Shown here: piece after piece, positions 1 to 6,964 of the stretch | Layout of the letters: each line of letters opens with the position of its first letter | Numbering within the stretch: position 1 is the first letter of the stretch | From: Sulfurovum sp. | GTDB lineage: Bacteria > Campylobacterota > Campylobacteria > Campylobacterales > Sulfurovaceae | Length of the DNA: 17,124 nt | Direction of reading: 5' to 3' | NCBI GenBank assembly: GCA_030634925.1 | Contig: DAOVZV010000002.1 | Coordinates: 1-17,124, forward strand | Translations under genes and position numbers: made by a program | The notes under the pieces: generated by a model | What the model saw: the letters and a program-made list of their open reading frames with translations, nothing else | What the model was told of the DNA's origin: nothing | The model's database searches: none

Positions 1-2
1 AA

Positions 3-65
3 AAACTAGATGATAAAGAGAGAGAAAGGTTATTAGAAGAGTTTGGAGATTTGTTTGATGATTAG
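3..65 (+). CDS. C-terminal end of an unseen upstream gene (partial)
   Basis: An open frame enters from the left edge and stops at TAG 63-65, giving a 20-residue charged tail that ends EEFGDLFDD. It overlaps the ATG of the next gene by 8 bases, which suggests translational coupling and one operon. The tail is too short to name a family. Because the next gene is an HNH nuclease of the kind usually paired with an AAA-type ATPase (Septu PtuA, some retron systems), an ATPase is a reasonable guess, but it rests on context only. Confidence 0.55.
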   Translation, partial: KLDDKERERLLEEFGDLFDD

Positions 66-816
66 TATGTCATCACTTTATGAACATATTGATTATCCAA
101 AGGCTTTAGAAGCTTTTAATGCTTCAAACTGTAAATGGAATAAATTTAAAGATATTCACATGAAAATCACTAAAAATAAATGTCCTATTTGTGAATATTT
201 ATTTAATCAATGTGATGAAATAAGTCGCTTAGATAAACATGGAAATAATCTTTGTATTCCTACAATTGACCACTATAGACCAGAAGACTATTACTATTTT
301 TTAAAATGTAACCATAAAAATTATATACTTATGTGTTTTGAGTGTAATTCTTCATATAAGAAAAGTAAATTCCCACTTTATCCAACAAGTGATATTCGTT
401 GGACAAAAGAGAACTTTATAGAAGAGAAACCACTTATCATTAATCCTATTTTAGACAATCCTTTAAAATTTTTTGATTTGGTTTTTAGATTATCAAGTCG
501 TAATAAAAAAGTTTTAGAACTAAAGCCTAAAGTATCACTTTTGGAAACAGATTACTTATATCTAAAAGCCGTTGAAACGATTAAACTCTTTGGATTAGGA
601 GGGTGTGAAGAGAGCCGACATGAGACTGAGAGTATTGATAATTACAGAGTTGAACTGTTAGGAAATCATTTTGATAGATTTTACGCGTTAGCAAAAGCTA
701 GACAAATTGGAATGGATGAATTTTTGGTTGTATTAAGAGAAAACCCTGAAAATAGAGAATATGGATTTATTAAATTCATAGCAAGAGAACAATTTGAGAT
801 TATAACCAATAGATAA
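58..816 (+). CDS. HNH endonuclease, PtuB/Septu-like
   Basis: Predicted DNA- or RNA-cutting nuclease of the HNH (beta-beta-alpha-metal) fold. Visible motifs in the 252-residue product are CPIC at 42-45, IDHYRP at 70-75 with D71-H72 as the catalytic pair, and CFECN at 93-97 followed by KKSKFPL. The two CxxC pairs would bind a structural zinc. This order (CxxC, DHxRP, CxxCN, KxKFPL) is known from the HNH partner of Septu (PtuB) and of retron-Ec78-like systems. About 25 residues separate the first CxxC from the DH. I chose ATG 58 because GGAG at 45-48 sits 9 bases upstream; an in-frame TTG at 43 and ATG at 67 are alternatives. The gene overlaps the gene to its left. Ile codons are about 14 ATT, 5 ATA and 2 ATC, unlike the ATA-dominated core genes, which hints at horizontal transfer. 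The HNH call is strong; the defence role is inferred. Confidence 0.8.
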   Translation: MISMSSLYEHIDYPKALEAFNASNCKWNKFKDIHMKITKNKCPICEYLFNQCDEISRLDKHGNNLCIPTIDHYRPEDYYYFLKCNHKNYILMCFECNSSYKKSKFPLYPTSDIRWTKENFIEEKPLIINPILDNPLKFFDLVFRLSSRNKKVLELKPKVSLLETDYLYLKAVETIKLFGLGGCEESRHETESIDNYRVELLGNHFDRFYALAKARQIGMDEFLVVLRENPENREYGFIKFIAREQFEIITNR

Positions 817-826
817 AGCTCTAACT

Positions 827-835
827 TGCTACAAT
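827..835 (+). promoter_or_regulatory. extended -10 promoter for the exported protein gene
   Basis: TTGCTACAAT contains TACAAT at 830-835 with TGC directly before it, an extended -10 element. It lies just after the HNH stop codon and about 20 bases before the next start. No clear -35 is visible, as is common for sigma-70 promoters in Campylobacterota. Confidence 0.5.
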
Positions 836-856
836 CTTTTTACAAAAAGGAAAACT

Positions 857-1630
857 ATGAATAAGTTGGGTGTGGTTTTATTGGGGATGGTTTTGAGTTT
901 TGGGGTTGCTAAGGCAAATGAAAATACCTCATCTAATGGTCTGTTTATCAATGCTTTTGATGTTGGGGTACAAATCTTGCCCAATTATAATGAAGATGGT
1001 CAAAATGAGGGTTTTGAGAAAACTCGTATGTATGCAAATATAAATATAGATGCTAGATGGAAAAATAGGGTTAATAGAAAAGAGGCTATTCATAATCTAG
1101 GTATTGATATAAAGTTTTTGGGTACGGCTAATGATAGTAATCAGAGTCTAAGTTCTCTTGTGCCGTCTTCATTTGATAATGTATCTGATACGGTGGATAT
1201 ATCTTTTTATTATCAATATATTTCTTCATTTACAATACTAGCTAAAAGTAAAAATTTATATTCAGAGATTGGTATTATCACTCACGCAGGTATCAGGTCT
1301 AGGAAAACTATCTCACTATCAAATGATACAGTAAATTATTATGGTGATATAGGTATCAAGTATAGTTATTTTCAAGATAATCCATATAGTGATGTAGGTA
1401 TATCTGAAAATCTTCCTAGTTTTTATATGGGTGCGTATATACGAGAGTATAGTGATTATAATGGATTTAACAATACGGAGAGATATATTTTTGATTTTAA
1501 GTATAAGGTGAGTTCTAAATATAATGTTTTTATCGGTGCAGAAGCCAATTTGGGTGAAGAGGAAGATGAGATATATCTTACTCTCACTTTGAGAAATGAT
1601 TTTTTGAAGCTATTTGATTTGTTTAAGTAG
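857..1630 (+). CDS. exported protein, probable outer-membrane beta-barrel
   Basis: I do not recognise the family. The 257-residue product begins with a clear Sec signal peptide (MNKLGVVLLGMVLSFGVAKA, cleavage after A20). The mature part lacks long hydrophobic helices and instead has many alternating aromatic/polar stretches such as DISFYYQYIS, GDIGIKYSYF, SFYMGAYIREY and EIYLTLTLRNDF. This is what an 8-12-stranded outer-membrane barrel looks like. The C-terminus ends LFDLFK rather than with the usual terminal aromatic, which weakens the barrel call slightly. AAGG at 847-850 is 6 bases before the ATG. The gene appears to be a single-gene unit with its own extended -10 box at 827-835, followed by the separate ppk promoter. 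A periplasmic beta-rich protein is the alternative. Confidence 0.6.
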   Translation: MNKLGVVLLGMVLSFGVAKANENTSSNGLFINAFDVGVQILPNYNEDGQNEGFEKTRMYANINIDARWKNRVNRKEAIHNLGIDIKFLGTANDSNQSLSSLVPSSFDNVSDTVDISFYYQYISSFTILAKSKNLYSEIGIITHAGIRSRKTISLSNDTVNYYGDIGIKYSYFQDNPYSDVGISENLPSFYMGAYIREYSDYNGFNNTERYIFDFKYKVSSKYNVFIGAEANLGEEEDEIYLTLTLRNDFLKLFDLFK

Positions 1631-1657
1631 AGATACTAAATACCATTATCGTAAACC

Positions 1658-1666
1658 TGCTATAAT
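1658..1666 (+). promoter_or_regulatory. extended -10 promoter for ppk
   Basis: TGCTATAAT is a perfect extended -10 (TGC plus TATAAT at 1661-1666). It lies 27 bases before the ATG at 1693, which allows a short leader carrying the AGG-containing ribosome site. It closely resembles the element at 827-835. Confidence 0.65.
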
Positions 1667-1692
1667 TACAAAAAATTTATAGGTGGGTGTAT

Positions 1693-3780
1693 ATGAAACC
1701 AGATTTAAACACATCGCAATTGTACTTCAACCGTGAGCTTTCTTGGTTGCAGTTTAACTCTCGTGTATTGGCACAGGCATTGGATGAGAAACTTCCTCCT
1801 TTGGAGAGATTGAAATTTTTGGCTATTTATGGTACAAATCTTGATGAATTTTATATGATTAGGGTAGCAGGACTCAAAGCCCTCTACAAAGCAGGAGTAC
1901 AAGAGACGGGTCCCGATAAGCTCACTCCTAGCCAACAGCTCGAAGAGATACATATTTATCTGCACAAAGAGCATGAGATTTTGGAGTCTTGCTATAGTTC
2001 TATCATATCAGAACTTCATAGTCACGGTGTCAATATCAAAAATTTTGATGCACTCAATAGTGATGAACAAGTAGAGATAAAAGGGATGTTTTTTGATGAG
2101 ATATATCCTCTGATTATCCCGATAGCTGTGGATGCTACTCACCCTTTCCCTCATCTAAATAATCTTAGTTTTGGATTGGCATTGAGTTTGGAGGATGATT
2201 ATCGTCATATCAAGCATGGACTGATACGAATTCCTAGGATGTTGCCTAGATTTGTGAAATTAGGAGAGACTTTTATCCCTATTGAGTCTGTGGTGGAGCA
2301 TTTTGCATCAGAGCTTTTCCCTGGGTTTAGTCTCATCGCTTCTACTCCTTTTAGAGTTACCAGAAATGCTGATATAGAGATAGAAGAAGAGGAAGCAGAT
2401 GACTTTTTGCAGATACTTCAAGAGGGATTGCGTTCACGAAACAAAGGCTCACTCATCAGGCTAGAGCTGATAGATGGTGCTGATGCTAATCTTCTCAATT
2501 TTCTGCTTTCCAATCTTGACCTAGATGAACAAGATATATACTCATACAAGAAAATATCTCTCAACCTAGGTAGCCTTTGGCAGATAGTGGGAGATAAATC
2601 TCTCTCTCATCTTGTATTGCCATCTTTCAATCCAAAGATATTGCCTCCATTGGACAAAGAGAATATAGTAGATGCGATAGAGAAGCAAGATATTTTGTTA
2701 TATCATCCATTTGATAGCTTTGAACCAGTAGTTAGGTTCATTACCCAAGGGGCTTGTGACCCTGATACTGTAGTTATCCGTATGACGCTATATCGAGCAG
2801 GACCAAAATCACCAATAGTCAAAGCACTTATAGATGCAGTGCGAGATGGCAAACAAGTGATGGTATTGGTAGAACTAAAGGCGAGATTTGATGAAGAGAA
2901 CAATCTGCGTTGGGCAAAGGCACTAGAAGATGCAGGAGCTCATGTGGTATATGGTATCCCAGGACTCAAAGTCCATGCCAAGATAGCACAGATTATCAAG
3001 AGAAAAAATGGCAAACTCAAAAGCTTTGTACATCTTGCTACGGGTAATTATAATCCTAGTACATCAAAGATATATACAGATATGTCGTATTTCACATCCA
3101 AAGAGGTATTTAGTACAGATGCTACTCACTTTTTCCACTTTTTGACTGGCTTTTCTACTCATACCAATCTTGATACGCTATTTATGTCTCCAACACAGAT
3201 AAAGCCAAGGATTATCAAGCTAATAGAAGAAGAGAGTAAGCACAAAGAGGCAGGTCATATCATACTAAAAGCCAACTCTCTAGTAGATATGGATGTGATA
3301 AAGGCTCTATATATAGCATCTCAAAAGGGCTGTAAGATTGACCTAATTATACGAGGTATATGTTGTCTAAAGCCACAAGTCAAAGGGATAAGTGACAATA
3401 TCACAGTATCATCTATCATAGGTAAATATCTCGAACATGCTCGTATATATTATTTCAAGCACGACAAGTGTAGGTGTTATCTATCTAGTGCTGATTTGAT
3501 GCCTAGAAATCTCGTAAGAAGAGTAGAACTGATGACTCCTATATTAGAAGAGAGTCTATCTGACAAGATAGAACAGATTTTGATGTTGCAACTATCAGAC
3601 AATGATTTACGATGGGAGCTTCAAATAGATGGAGAGTATATCAAAGTACCAGCATTAGGCAAGAGTGTAAACAATCACGATATACTAGAAGAGTATGTAA
3701 ACAAGCTACACAACAAAAACAAAAAAGATACACCAAACTACATCAGTCGTCTCACAAATCGTATATTAAAGGATAGCTAA
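1693..3780 (+). CDS. ppk: polyphosphate kinase 1
   Basis: PPK1 reversibly transfers the gamma phosphate of ATP to inorganic polyphosphate, usually at the membrane, and supports stress survival and phosphate storage. The 695-residue length is normal. The N-terminal domain starts with YFNRELSWLQFNSRVLAQA (11-29) and contains GTNLDEFYMIRVAG (47-60). The catalytic half has YHPFDSF (337-343), MTLYR (364-368) and the two conserved histidines: H428 in GLKVHAK (autophosphorylated residue) and H582 in LEHARIYYF. SSADLMPRNLVRRVE (598-612) is the family signature in the second phospholipase-D-like domain. ATG 1693 follows AGG at 1681-1683; an in-frame GTG at 1687 would lie inside the ribosome site. Its stop codon overlaps the ATG of the carbonic-anhydrase-like gene by one base, so the two are probably co-translated. 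Confidence 0.97.
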   Translation: MKPDLNTSQLYFNRELSWLQFNSRVLAQALDEKLPPLERLKFLAIYGTNLDEFYMIRVAGLKALYKAGVQETGPDKLTPSQQLEEIHIYLHKEHEILESCYSSIISELHSHGVNIKNFDALNSDEQVEIKGMFFDEIYPLIIPIAVDATHPFPHLNNLSFGLALSLEDDYRHIKHGLIRIPRMLPRFVKLGETFIPIESVVEHFASELFPGFSLIASTPFRVTRNADIEIEEEEADDFLQILQEGLRSRNKGSLIRLELIDGADANLLNFLLSNLDLDEQDIYSYKKISLNLGSLWQIVGDKSLSHLVLPSFNPKILPPLDKENIVDAIEKQDILLYHPFDSFEPVVRFITQGACDPDTVVIRMTLYRAGPKSPIVKALIDAVRDGKQVMVLVELKARFDEENNLRWAKALEDAGAHVVYGIPGLKVHAKIAQIIKRKNGKLKSFVHLATGNYNPSTSKIYTDMSYFTSKEVFSTDATHFFHFLTGFSTHTNLDTLFMSPTQIKPRIIKLIEEESKHKEAGHIILKANSLVDMDVIKALYIASQKGCKIDLIIRGICCLKPQVKGISDNITVSSIIGKYLEHARIYYFKHDKCRCYLSSADLMPRNLVRRVELMTPILEESLSDKIEQILMLQLSDNDLRWELQIDGEYIKVPALGKSVNNHDILEEYVNKLHNKNKKDTPNYISRLTNRILKDS

Positions 3781-4304
3781 TGATTATGAAATTTAAAAAA
3801 TGGACACCCACACTAGCCAAAAACGCATGGGTAGCAGAAGGCTCATCTGTGATTGGTAGAGTCACAATGGGTGAGGATTCTGCTGTATGGTTTGGATGCG
3901 TAGTAAGAGGAGATGTACATCATATCAGCATTGGAGATAGAAGTAATATACAAGACCTAAGTATGATACATGTCACCCACCATAAAAAAGCAGATATGAG
4001 TGACGGTAATCCCACAATCATAGGAGATGATGTCACCGTAGGACATAGAGTAATGCTACACGGTTGTACCATAGAAAACGCGTGTCTAATAGGAATGAGT
4101 GCTACTATACTAGATGGTGCTATCATAGGCAAAGAGTCAATAGTAGGTGCATCTTCACTCGTAACCAAAAACAAGATATTCCCTCCAAGAAGCCTAATAA
4201 TGGGAAGCCCTGCAAAAAGAATAAGAGAACTTACAGATGATGAGGTAGCAGAACTATACGCATCAGCATCTAGGTATGTGGAATTTAAGAATGAGTATTT
4301 ATAA
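3780..4304 (+). CDS. gamma-carbonic-anhydrase-like hexapeptide protein
   Basis: A 174-residue left-handed beta-helix protein built of hexapeptide repeats, of the gamma-carbonic anhydrase/YrdA family. These are trimers that bind zinc or iron between subunits. Three metal-ligand histidines are visible: H64 in SMIHV, H89 in VGH and H94 in LHGC. Also present are R43 and D45 in VVRGD and Q58 in NIQD, positions conserved in the archaeal enzyme Cam. A C-terminal helix follows MGSPAKRIREL. Start ATG 3780 is supported by AAAGGA at 3768-3773 with a 6-base gap; ATG 3786 would be too far from it. It overlaps the ppk stop by one base. Many family members lack measurable carbonic anhydrase activity, so the reaction is unproven here, while fold and metal site are well supported. 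Confidence 0.9.
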   Translation: MIMKFKKWTPTLAKNAWVAEGSSVIGRVTMGEDSAVWFGCVVRGDVHHISIGDRSNIQDLSMIHVTHHKKADMSDGNPTIIGDDVTVGHRVMLHGCTIENACLIGMSATILDGAIIGKESIVGASSLVTKNKIFPPRSLIMGSPAKRIRELTDDEVAELYASASRYVEFKNEYL

Positions 4305-4317
4305 ATAGTCTAAATTC

Positions 4318-4737
4318 TTATGGATTTCTCATAAAAGTTGAACTAAATATGACCATTTTGATTGTCCATAAGACAAATATAAATGCGATTAACTCATATC
4401 CTATTGCCCATAGTAGAAAAAAGGAGTGCTTTTCTAGCATATAGAGAGAGCTATCAAAGTTCTCATCAAAAAGATAAAAAAACATAAAGATAAATCCTGT
4501 AACATAAGGAACAAATAGAATACTCATAAATATACCAAAATCTCCACTAGGTACAAATGAGATATTTTTTACATCTATATCTTTTTCTAAAAACTCTTTG
4601 GTTGATAGTATTTTCTTGGTTTTTTGTTTTTCGGCTTTTTTCTTGTCTTTTATCATAATGGCTGCTTCCATCATATATGGGTCATTGAGCATACTTAAAT
4701 TTAGAGGTGATTTGTTTACATCTTTTTCTTCATTCAT
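4318..4737 (-). CDS. two-helix membrane protein of unknown function
   Basis: The only minus-strand gene I accept in the window. The 139-residue product has a charged, lysine-rich cytoplasmic-looking N-terminal half (about 1-65, with MIKDKKKAEKQKTKK), then two hydrophobic helices: about 68-89 (GIFMSILFVPYVTGFIFMFFYL) and about 108-131 (LLWAIGYELIAFIFVLWTIKM). No enzyme motif is visible and I do not recognise a family. Its start is well supported: on its own strand AAGGA (complement of 4744-4748) lies 6 bases before the ATG at 4737. A TATAAT box on the same strand lies further upstream. It converges on the carbonic-anhydrase-like gene with only 13 bases between stops. Confidence 0.75.
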   Translation of the reverse strand: MNEEKDVNKSPLNLSMLNDPYMMEAAIMIKDKKKAEKQKTKKILSTKEFLEKDIDVKNISFVPSGDFGIFMSILFVPYVTGFIFMFFYLFDENFDSSLYMLEKHSFFLLWAIGYELIAFIFVLWTIKMVIFSSTFMRNP

Positions 4738-4763
4738 TTTAAATCCTTGATTATTAAATATAT

Positions 4764-4769
4764 ATTATA
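4764..4769 (-). promoter_or_regulatory. candidate -10 for the minus-strand membrane gene
   Basis: ATTATA on the plus strand reads TATAAT on the minus strand, 26 bases upstream of the start at 4737. The surroundings are extremely AT-rich, so chance matches are likely. Position relative to the ribosome site is right. Confidence 0.4.
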
Positions 4770-4856
4770 TTAAAAAATAAAAATTATTTGTCTCTATTAT
4801 AACAAAATAGTAATTGAATTTATCTAAATAAAATCTAATTTGGTTATTATCTCGTA

Positions 4857-4868
4857 TATAATTATAAT
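4857..4868 (+). promoter_or_regulatory. candidate -10 boxes for the 116-residue gene
   Basis: Two TATAAT hexamers lie back to back at 4857-4862 and 4863-4868, only 10-20 bases before the ATG at 4878. Either would give a very short leader. The 140-base divergent region 4738-4877 is otherwise AT-rich with no recognisable RNA or repeat, and other boxes such as TATTAT at 4795-4800 could serve instead. Confidence 0.35.
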
Positions 4869-4877
4869 GGATAAAGT

Positions 4878-5228
4878 ATGAAAAAGATAGAGATAAAAAA
4901 GGGTACTAATATAGAGTATTTATCAAGAGAATTGCTATTTTTGGCACAAAGTGGTCAGCCTTATCGTGGAGTGGTTTATGTTAGGTTTGTGTCCAAAGGT
5001 GAGACTTTTGATTTGGTTGATTTCAAGCGATACATTACATCGTTACGAGATACAATGTTCAATAGTGAAGATATAGCGTTTAGCATATATGATAAGATAG
5101 ATATGAGTATCAAGACAAAAAACTTGGGTGTGATTGTGGATATAACTAGCAGAGGTGGGATACAACAGAGATTGTCTTTTGGCAAATCTTTTGTACCCAC
5201 TAGCAAAGATAATATATTTCAGGTGTAG
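4878..5228 (+). CDS. conserved-looking protein of unknown function, 116 residues
   Basis: I do not recognise this protein. It has no signal peptide and no membrane helix, and is a mix of predicted helix (IEYLSRELLFLAQSG, about 13-27) and strand (RGVVYVRFVSKG; NLGVIVDITSRGG). The alternation looks like a compact alpha/beta or double-wing domain. A run FKRYITSLRDTMFNSED suggests an amphipathic helix. The ribosome site is weak (TGGA at 4868-4871, 6 bases before ATG). It diverges from the minus-strand membrane gene and is followed 60 bases later by a small membrane protein. The codon use is like that of the neighbouring chromosomal genes, which supports it being a real gene. No function is proposed. 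Confidence 0.7.
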   Translation: MKKIEIKKGTNIEYLSRELLFLAQSGQPYRGVVYVRFVSKGETFDLVDFKRYITSLRDTMFNSEDIAFSIYDKIDMSIKTKNLGVIVDITSRGGIQQRLSFGKSFVPTSKDNIFQV

Positions 5229-5256
5229 AGTGGTTTAATAACGATTTAAACTAAAT

Positions 5257-5262
5257 TATAGT
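5257..5262 (+). promoter_or_regulatory. candidate -10 for the 73-residue gene
   Basis: TATAGT at 5257-5262 lies 26 bases before the proposed TTG start at 5289, within the 60-base gap after the 116-residue gene. There is one mismatch to consensus and no clear -35. Confidence 0.3.
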
Positions 5263-5288
5263 AAACTCTTAAATTCGTGTGAGAAGAT

Positions 5289-5510
5289 TTGTCTAGTCTT
5301 CGAAATTTAGCACCGTATTTGAATGGGGTCTTTGTGTTTTATCTATTTGTGTTTGTATCGAGTATTGTAGTTATAGCTATATTGAGTTCTTTTTTTGATT
5401 TTCTAAGCAAGAACCGTGATTTCAATTTAGAATATACATCTACTGTAGATGCAGGACGCATTATGGATTTCAACACAAAACAATCTTCTACTCAATACAA
5501 ACCAGTTTAG
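5289..5510 (+). CDS. small single-helix membrane protein, unknown
   Basis: A 73-residue product with one strong hydrophobic helix at about 13-37 (GVFVFYLFVFVSSIVVIAIL then SSFFDFL) and a polar C-terminal tail ending in SSTQYKPV. I do not recognise a family. The start is uncertain. TTG 5289 is the only plausible initiator, because a stop lies in frame at 5280, and the purine run GAGAAG is closer to it than ideal. The gene lies 40 bases before the 466-residue membrane protein and could be its small partner, but nothing in the sequence proves this. The clean helix-plus-tail pattern favours a real gene. Confidence 0.5.
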   Translation: MSSLRNLAPYLNGVFVFYLFVFVSSIVVIAILSSFFDFLSKNRDFNLEYTSTVDAGRIMDFNTKQSSTQYKPV

Positions 5511-5550
5511 CTCCTCTGATTGACCATCCCTCTTACCAAAGCCCTCTAAT

Positions 5551-6951
5551 ATGACTCAAAAACTATTGTATGATAACCAATATGATTATGTGAGTTGGAT
5601 AAGCAATGTCTCAGGACGGCTATTTTTTCGATTGACTGATGGGCATAACTATCGGTATGATAGGATAGTGGGCGATGTACTTCATTTCAATCAAGAGATT
5701 GATAATAGACGGATTTTTTTTATATCTTTATTGGCAGATTTGCGTGATTTGCATAGAGATAATCACTCTAGGTTTACTAGGATTATCATATTAGCATCTG
5801 CTGACCCTGCTGATTGTAATGGTAAAAACCTCTATGGTAATGTCTATCTAATGGATGATAACCAAAACAATTCATTGCGTAAAGACTCCAATGAGATTGA
5901 TTTTTTGGCAAATATCAAAACAGCTATAGACAACAAGCAAGTAGATGAGAGAGTATTTGAAGATGAGATAGAGTCACTATTGTCATCAAGCCAGTCCAAA
6001 ATCACCAAAAAGATAGAGTTCAAAATCCAAGATACTGGTATCATCCATCTCAAAAAGGTAGATAAGCATCCTGTATTAGATACACCTATTGATGCAGATG
6101 TACAAGCAGCGTTTTATCTGCTCAAATTTACATTTCACAAAGATAGACATCACTCAAATAGTGAAGAGAATATCATAAGAATAATGAGACTAGATAATAT
6201 CAAAAAGTGCAAAAAAGAGAATTTGATATGTAGTGAAAATTATGTGATAGCTCATCATCTGATAGAGGGAGTCAAGCAGTATATAGCCGAAAAACGCAAA
6301 CTAGACAAGAGTAGCAAGATGTTTTATAATCTCAAAGGTGTACTCAATTATGCAAATACTATGAGTGATATATTGATAGAGTATTTGCCTATAGAGGAGT
6401 GCAAAGAGCTTATCAAGCATGAACAGAGGTGTATGGAAAATCTGGACTCATCTATAGAGAGAGAACTAGAGAAAAAGCCATATAAACCAGCTACATTTTA
6501 TGAGTTTTTGCCTGAACTTAAAAATCTGCTATTTATTCCTCTGTTGATATTGTCTGCTTTTTATGCGTTTATGAGGCTTGAACCATCTGCCAAAGATGAT
6601 TTACCTATCAATCTATATCATATAGAAGCGTATTATTTGGGAAGTATATTGTTTGCATTGGCGTTTATGGAGCTTATTCGTAAGTTTTATTATAGAGATG
6701 ATACATTTTTTATAGACTCTATATCACATATTCCAGAGATATTTTTGAGGATAATCAAAAGATATAGCAATCCAAATATAGCACCTAAATATAGGATATT
6801 TCAATACTATATCATACCATCTATCATCAATATAGAGATGAGTATCAGACGCTCTTCATTTCAAGAGAAGAGGAAATATTTTATATTCTTTTTTATCTTT
6901 ACAGTTGTATCTATAGTCTCTATGGGTATATATCTCTTTTCAACAAATTAA
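5551..6951 (+). CDS. large protein with C-terminal membrane region, unknown
   Basis: I do not recognise this 466-residue protein. Residues 1 to about 320 are soluble and mostly charged, with an N-terminal beta-rich part (VSGRLFFRLTDGHNYRYDR) and a helical part rich in Lys and Glu (about 205-310). Three hydrophobic helices follow: about 324-341 (KNLLFIPLLILSAFYAFM), 359-376 (EAYYLGSILFALAFMELI) and 443-463 (YFIFFFIFTVVSIVSMGIYLF). The helices are separated by a basic loop containing PEIFLRIIKRYSNP. ATG 5551 has no visible Shine-Dalgarno, and no other start exists after the in-frame stop at 5521. queE begins 13 bases after its stop with a good ribosome site, so the two are probably co-transcribed. 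There is no signal peptide; the soluble part is probably cytoplasmic. Its coding nature is clear, its function unknown. Confidence 0.75.
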   Translation: MTQKLLYDNQYDYVSWISNVSGRLFFRLTDGHNYRYDRIVGDVLHFNQEIDNRRIFFISLLADLRDLHRDNHSRFTRIIILASADPADCNGKNLYGNVYLMDDNQNNSLRKDSNEIDFLANIKTAIDNKQVDERVFEDEIESLLSSSQSKITKKIEFKIQDTGIIHLKKVDKHPVLDTPIDADVQAAFYLLKFTFHKDRHHSNSEENIIRIMRLDNIKKCKKENLICSENYVIAHHLIEGVKQYIAEKRKLDKSSKMFYNLKGVLNYANTMSDILIEYLPIEECKELIKHEQRCMENLDSSIERELEKKPYKPATFYEFLPELKNLLFIPLLILSAFYAFMRLEPSAKDDLPINLYHIEAYYLGSILFALAFMELIRKFYYRDDTFFIDSISHIPEIFLRIIKRYSNPNIAPKYRIFQYYIIPSIINIEMSIRRSSFQEKRKYFIFFFIFTVVSIVSMGIYLFSTN

Positions 6952-6964
6952 AGGAACAAAATCG

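Noticed and set aside
1693..3780. Cardiolipin synthase or other phospholipase-D enzyme
   Set aside because: The two PLD-like domains are part of PPK1; no HKD motifs occur and the PPK1 histidine and SSADLMPRN motifs are present.
4738..4877. Small RNA or riboswitch in the divergent region
   Set aside because: The stretch is AT-rich without a stable stem, terminator or recognisable riboswitch core; only candidate -10 boxes could be seen.
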